DNA from: Bacillota bacterium
Lineage (GTDB): Bacteria > Bacillota > Clostridia > Peptostreptococcales > Acidaminobacteraceae
Direction: 5' to 3'
NCBI GenBank assembly: GCA_024636005.1
Contig: JAGXHV010000021.1
Span: 1 to 62,711 of the forward strand
Length of the DNA: 62,711 nt
Shown: in pieces, positions 60,651-62,711 of the stretch
Position numbering within the stretch: position 1 is the first letter of the stretch
Layout of the letters: every line of letters starts with the position of its first letter
Made by a program: the position numbers and the translations under genes
Notes under the pieces: generated by a model
The model's database searches: none
What the model was told of the DNA's origin: nothing
What the model saw: the letters and a program-made list of their open reading frames with translations, nothing else

Positions 60651-62429
60651 TTACACTTTGAATCTTCCGATGATTTCAGCCATATCAAAGGAGATCCGCT
60701 TCACTTCGTGTGAATTGTCTTGAATGCGCTTCATCAACTCATTTTGAGTATCCATTGTCGCAGCTATTTCTTCGGCGGCAGCGGCATTTTCTTCTGTGAT
60801 AGCTGAAATGCCATGGATTGAAGATGTGGCTTCATCTTTGTTTTCGTTGACAGTCTCTATACTATTTGTGATGACTTCCAGCTGGTTGATCGTGTTGTTC
60901 ATAGAAGACTCAATAGCATCAAAAGCGCTTTGAACATGACTAAGAACGTTATTGGATACGGTAATTGCTTCTGTAGAGCTCGCCATATTTTCCTGCGTTT
61001 TTGTAATTTCATTCAATATTTCATTGGTGATCAAATCGATTTGAGTGGTCGACTTCGAAGTTTCCTCAGCCAATTTTCTAATTTCATCAGCTACAACCGC
61101 AAAACCTCTACCAGCCTCCCCTGCTCTTGCTGCTTCAATAGCCGCATTCAGTGCCAACAAGTTCGTTTGTTCAGCAATCCGTTGAATCGTATTTGTGATT
61201 TGAACTATGGACGATGATTTAATCGTAAGTGTGTTTACATTGGCATTCAATTGTTCGTTCGTCTTCGAAGTAATATCAAATTTTACATTGAGTTCTTCAA
61301 GTTGTTTGACACCTTCATTGTTGCTCTTCGCAACTTCATGAGTATATTCTCTTAGTTTAGTGGCACCTTGAACTGTTTTTTCTATGGCGCCTGCAAGCAA
61401 AATCATTTTCTCAGCTGCTGTTTGTGCGTCTTCAGCCTGTTCCGATGCTCCCTGGGCAAAGTCAGAGACGGTATGGGTCACAGCATCAATGCCTTCTTTT
61501 CCATTTTCGACAACTTCATTTAAAATACCAGATGCACCATCCAGCATACCTGCATCTTTTTTAAGTTCAGCAATCATGTCTCTTAAGACTACTCTCAGGT
61601 TGCCAACAGATTTTGCTATGACACCCGTTTCATCTTTATATTTCATAAGGTAATCATAACTGTCATCATGTTGTATATCCAGATTGGACGTCTTATCAAG
61701 CAATTCTGAAAGTTTGAGAATCGGTTTTGATATCGCACCACTGAGTGTATAAGCCACAACAGCTCCTACAGCTAGGGAAATCAATATGATCACACCAAGC
61801 ATAACAAAAGCAAGGTTGATCTGCTCCAGCATATGGTCTCTTTCAGCCTTGATGCTATTGTCTATATCATCAGTATAATTACCTGTTCCTATTACCCAAC
61901 CATAAGGTTCATATAATTTGACATAGGCACGCTTTGGAAGACCTTCCGTCTCCCCAGGTCTTGGGAAGTAGTAATCCGAATAGCCTTCGCCGTCTTCCTT
62001 CACGATCTTGAAAAAATCCTCAAGAATCTTTTTGCCATTGGCATCTGTAAGTCCCATACGATTAGTACCTTCGACTGCTTCATTACCTAGTAAAACGATA
62101 TTTTCCCCTTCAAGAGTGTCCGTCCAAAAGTAGCCATTGGTTCCATATCTTGCATTTCGAATCACATCTGCAGCAATAGTCTTTGCTTCAATGGATGTTA
62201 TAATTCCTGATTTTTCCTGGTTGGTGATTCCAACCAATTGCGATGTGATGATCTCCACTTGATTTTTGATAGTAATATCGTAATTGAGTCGCATCTGTGA
62301 CTCCATCTGATCGATTCGCTCATTGTTGGTGCTGTATATGATATAAAAGGAGCCCACTCCAATTATGACGGCCAAAATGAGCATGTTGACAACTACTAGT
62401 AGAACGATTCTAGTTCTTATACTTTTCAT
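60651..62429 (-). CDS. methyl-accepting chemotaxis protein with sCache_2-type sensor
   Basis: 592-residue membrane chemoreceptor. TM1 near 8-30, extracytoplasmic Cache-type domain about 35-200 with [14 protein letters not shown], then [32 protein letters not shown] split blocks typical of sCache_2, TM2 near 208-230, HAMP region, and a signalling domain with the invariant hairpin [19 protein letters not shown] and [17 protein letters not shown]. Ligands of this sensor class are often small carboxylates. Motility genes are not in the window. Confidence 0.92.
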   Translation of the reverse strand: MKSIRTRIVLLVVVNMLILAVIIGVGSFYIIYSTNNERIDQMESQMRLNYDITIKNQVEIITSQLVGITNQEKSGIITSIEAKTIAADVIRNARYGTNGYFWTDTLEGENIVLLGNEAVEGTNRMGLTDANGKKILEDFFKIVKEDGEGYSDYYFPRPGETEGLPKRAYVKLYEPYGWVIGTGNYTDDIDNSIKAERDHMLEQINLAFVMLGVIILISLAVGAVVAYTLSGAISKPILKLSELLDKTSNLDIQHDDSYDYLMKYKDETGVIAKSVGNLRVVLRDMIAELKKDAGMLDGASGILNEVVENGKEGIDAVTHTVSDFAQGASEQAEDAQTAAEKMILLAGAIEKTVQGATKLREYTHEVAKSNNEGVKQLEELNVKFDITSKTNEQLNANVNTLTIKSSSIVQITNTIQRIAEQTNLLALNAAIEAARAGEAGRGFAVVADEIRKLAEETSKSTTQIDLITNEILNEITKTQENMASSTEAITVSNNVLSHVQSAFDAIESSMNNTINQLEVITNSIETVNENKDEATSSIHGISAITEENAAAAEEIAATMDTQNELMKRIQDNSHEVKRISFDMAEIIGRFKV

Positions 62430-62430
62430 A

Positions 62431-62711
62431 TTATGCCTCTTTCTTTGGAAACCAAGGGAAAAATTTATTGGTTATTTTTGAATATTCTTCAAATCCAGGT
62501 CTCTTTTCCATACTTTTTTCAAGTAGGGGCACACCTGATACAAACAATAAGAGAAATGTGATTGCTATTGGACTGATGATCGCAATCCACGAAACGCCTA
62601 TTGATAGCGCAACAATGAAAATACCCCACCACATGACCGCTTCTCCAAAATAATTCGGGTGTCTGGTCAGTGCCCAAAGCCCTGTAGTGATGAGTTTACC
62701 TTTATTTTCAG
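62431..62711 (-). CDS. DUF1295/isoprenylcysteine methyltransferase-like membrane protein, 3' part only
   Basis: Open to the window edge without a start; the visible 92 residues are the C-terminus. The block [16 protein letters not shown] is the conserved motif of the DUF1295/steroid-reductase-like and ICMT-like membrane protein families; a TM segment [17 protein letters not shown] and [11 protein letters not shown] follow. An internal ATG at 62634 would drop the conserved motif and is unlikely to be the start. The stop is 1 nt before the chemoreceptor start. Confidence 0.82.
   Translation of the reverse strand, partial: ENKGKLITTGLWALTRHPNYFGEAVMWWGIFIVALSIGVSWIAIISPIAITFLLLFVSGVPLLEKSMEKRPGFEEYSKITNKFFPWFPKKEA

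Overview
The window reads as chromosome from a low-GC, anaerobic, fermentative Firmicute of the Clostridia. This rests on strong Shine-Dalgarno sites, a SigI/RsgI sigma/anti-sigma pair, a SpoVB/MurJ-type flippase, a soluble electron-bifurcating [FeFe]-hydrogenase, hybrid cluster protein, indolepyruvate:ferredoxin oxidoreductase, an SLH-domain exoprotein and oxygen-sensitive nickel-pincer cofactor genes. The exact genus cannot be fixed from sequence alone; a Fusibacter/Acidaminobacter-like lineage is only a guess. Gene content is mostly housekeeping. I see no phage, plasmid, IS transposase, CRISPR array, rRNA or tRNA gene.

Layout. 1-4.2 kb: a complete arginine-to-spermidine operon (speD-speA-speE-speB). 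4.5-7.8 kb: lipid flippase and sigI-rsgI. 7.9-9.6 kb: two tandem alpha/beta hydrolases. 9.7-14.5 kb: a branched-chain amino acid ABC importer (livH-M-G-F and the binding protein). 14.7-18.8 kb: an aromatic amino acid operon whose first gene is a fused AroB-AroA, then aroC and aroE with overlapping reading frames. 19-21 kb: M29 aminopeptidase and HAD phosphatase. 21.3-26.7 kb: hcp behind a probable CRP/FNR-type operator, larC-larE-larB, and truA. 26.7-28.2 kb: two unrecognised genes. 28.4-32.8 kb: the hndABCD hydrogenase operon. 33-39.4 kb: D-serine ammonia-lyase, SpoU methyltransferase, a ClpE-like ATPase and a LUD protein. 39.5-46.1 kb: an ABC exporter, a HAD phosphatase, a nitrilase/flavoprotein/IMPase/PNPOx cluster and thiol peroxidase. 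46.2-50.7 kb: an SLH-beta-lactamase-like exoprotein and a photolyase-sfsA-split lysO operon. 50.9-62.7 kb: rRNA methyltransferase, polysaccharide deacetylase lipoprotein, DEAD-box helicase, iorAB, Nudix, ABC-F, a chemoreceptor and the 3' part of a DUF1295-type membrane protein cut by the window edge.

The most unusual signal is not a gene. Four gaps between convergent genes (about 4.2, 20.2, 34.9-35.1 and 53.5-54.1 kb) carry mosaics of small perfect stem-loops. Eleven of thirteen stem-loops have the tetranucleotide GTAG at, or within 3 nt of, their 5' foot, and they occur singly, in tandem and in inverted orientation. This is the architecture of REP/REPIN elements mobilised by RAYT (Y1/IS200-like) transposases, which are best known from Gammaproteobacteria. 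Each mosaic abuts a terminator, often with a very long stem that reaches back into the neighbouring stop codon. In one case a stem-loop supplies the last codons and stop of the aminopeptidase gene. No RAYT gene is in the window, so the mobilising enzyme, if any, must be elsewhere in the genome.

Physiologically the genes fit an amino-acid-fermenting anaerobe: branched-chain amino acid uptake, aryl-pyruvate oxidation to reduced ferredoxin, D-serine deamination, bifurcating hydrogenase for redox disposal, polyamine and aromatic amino acid biosynthesis, and Hcp/Tpx for nitrosative and peroxide stress.
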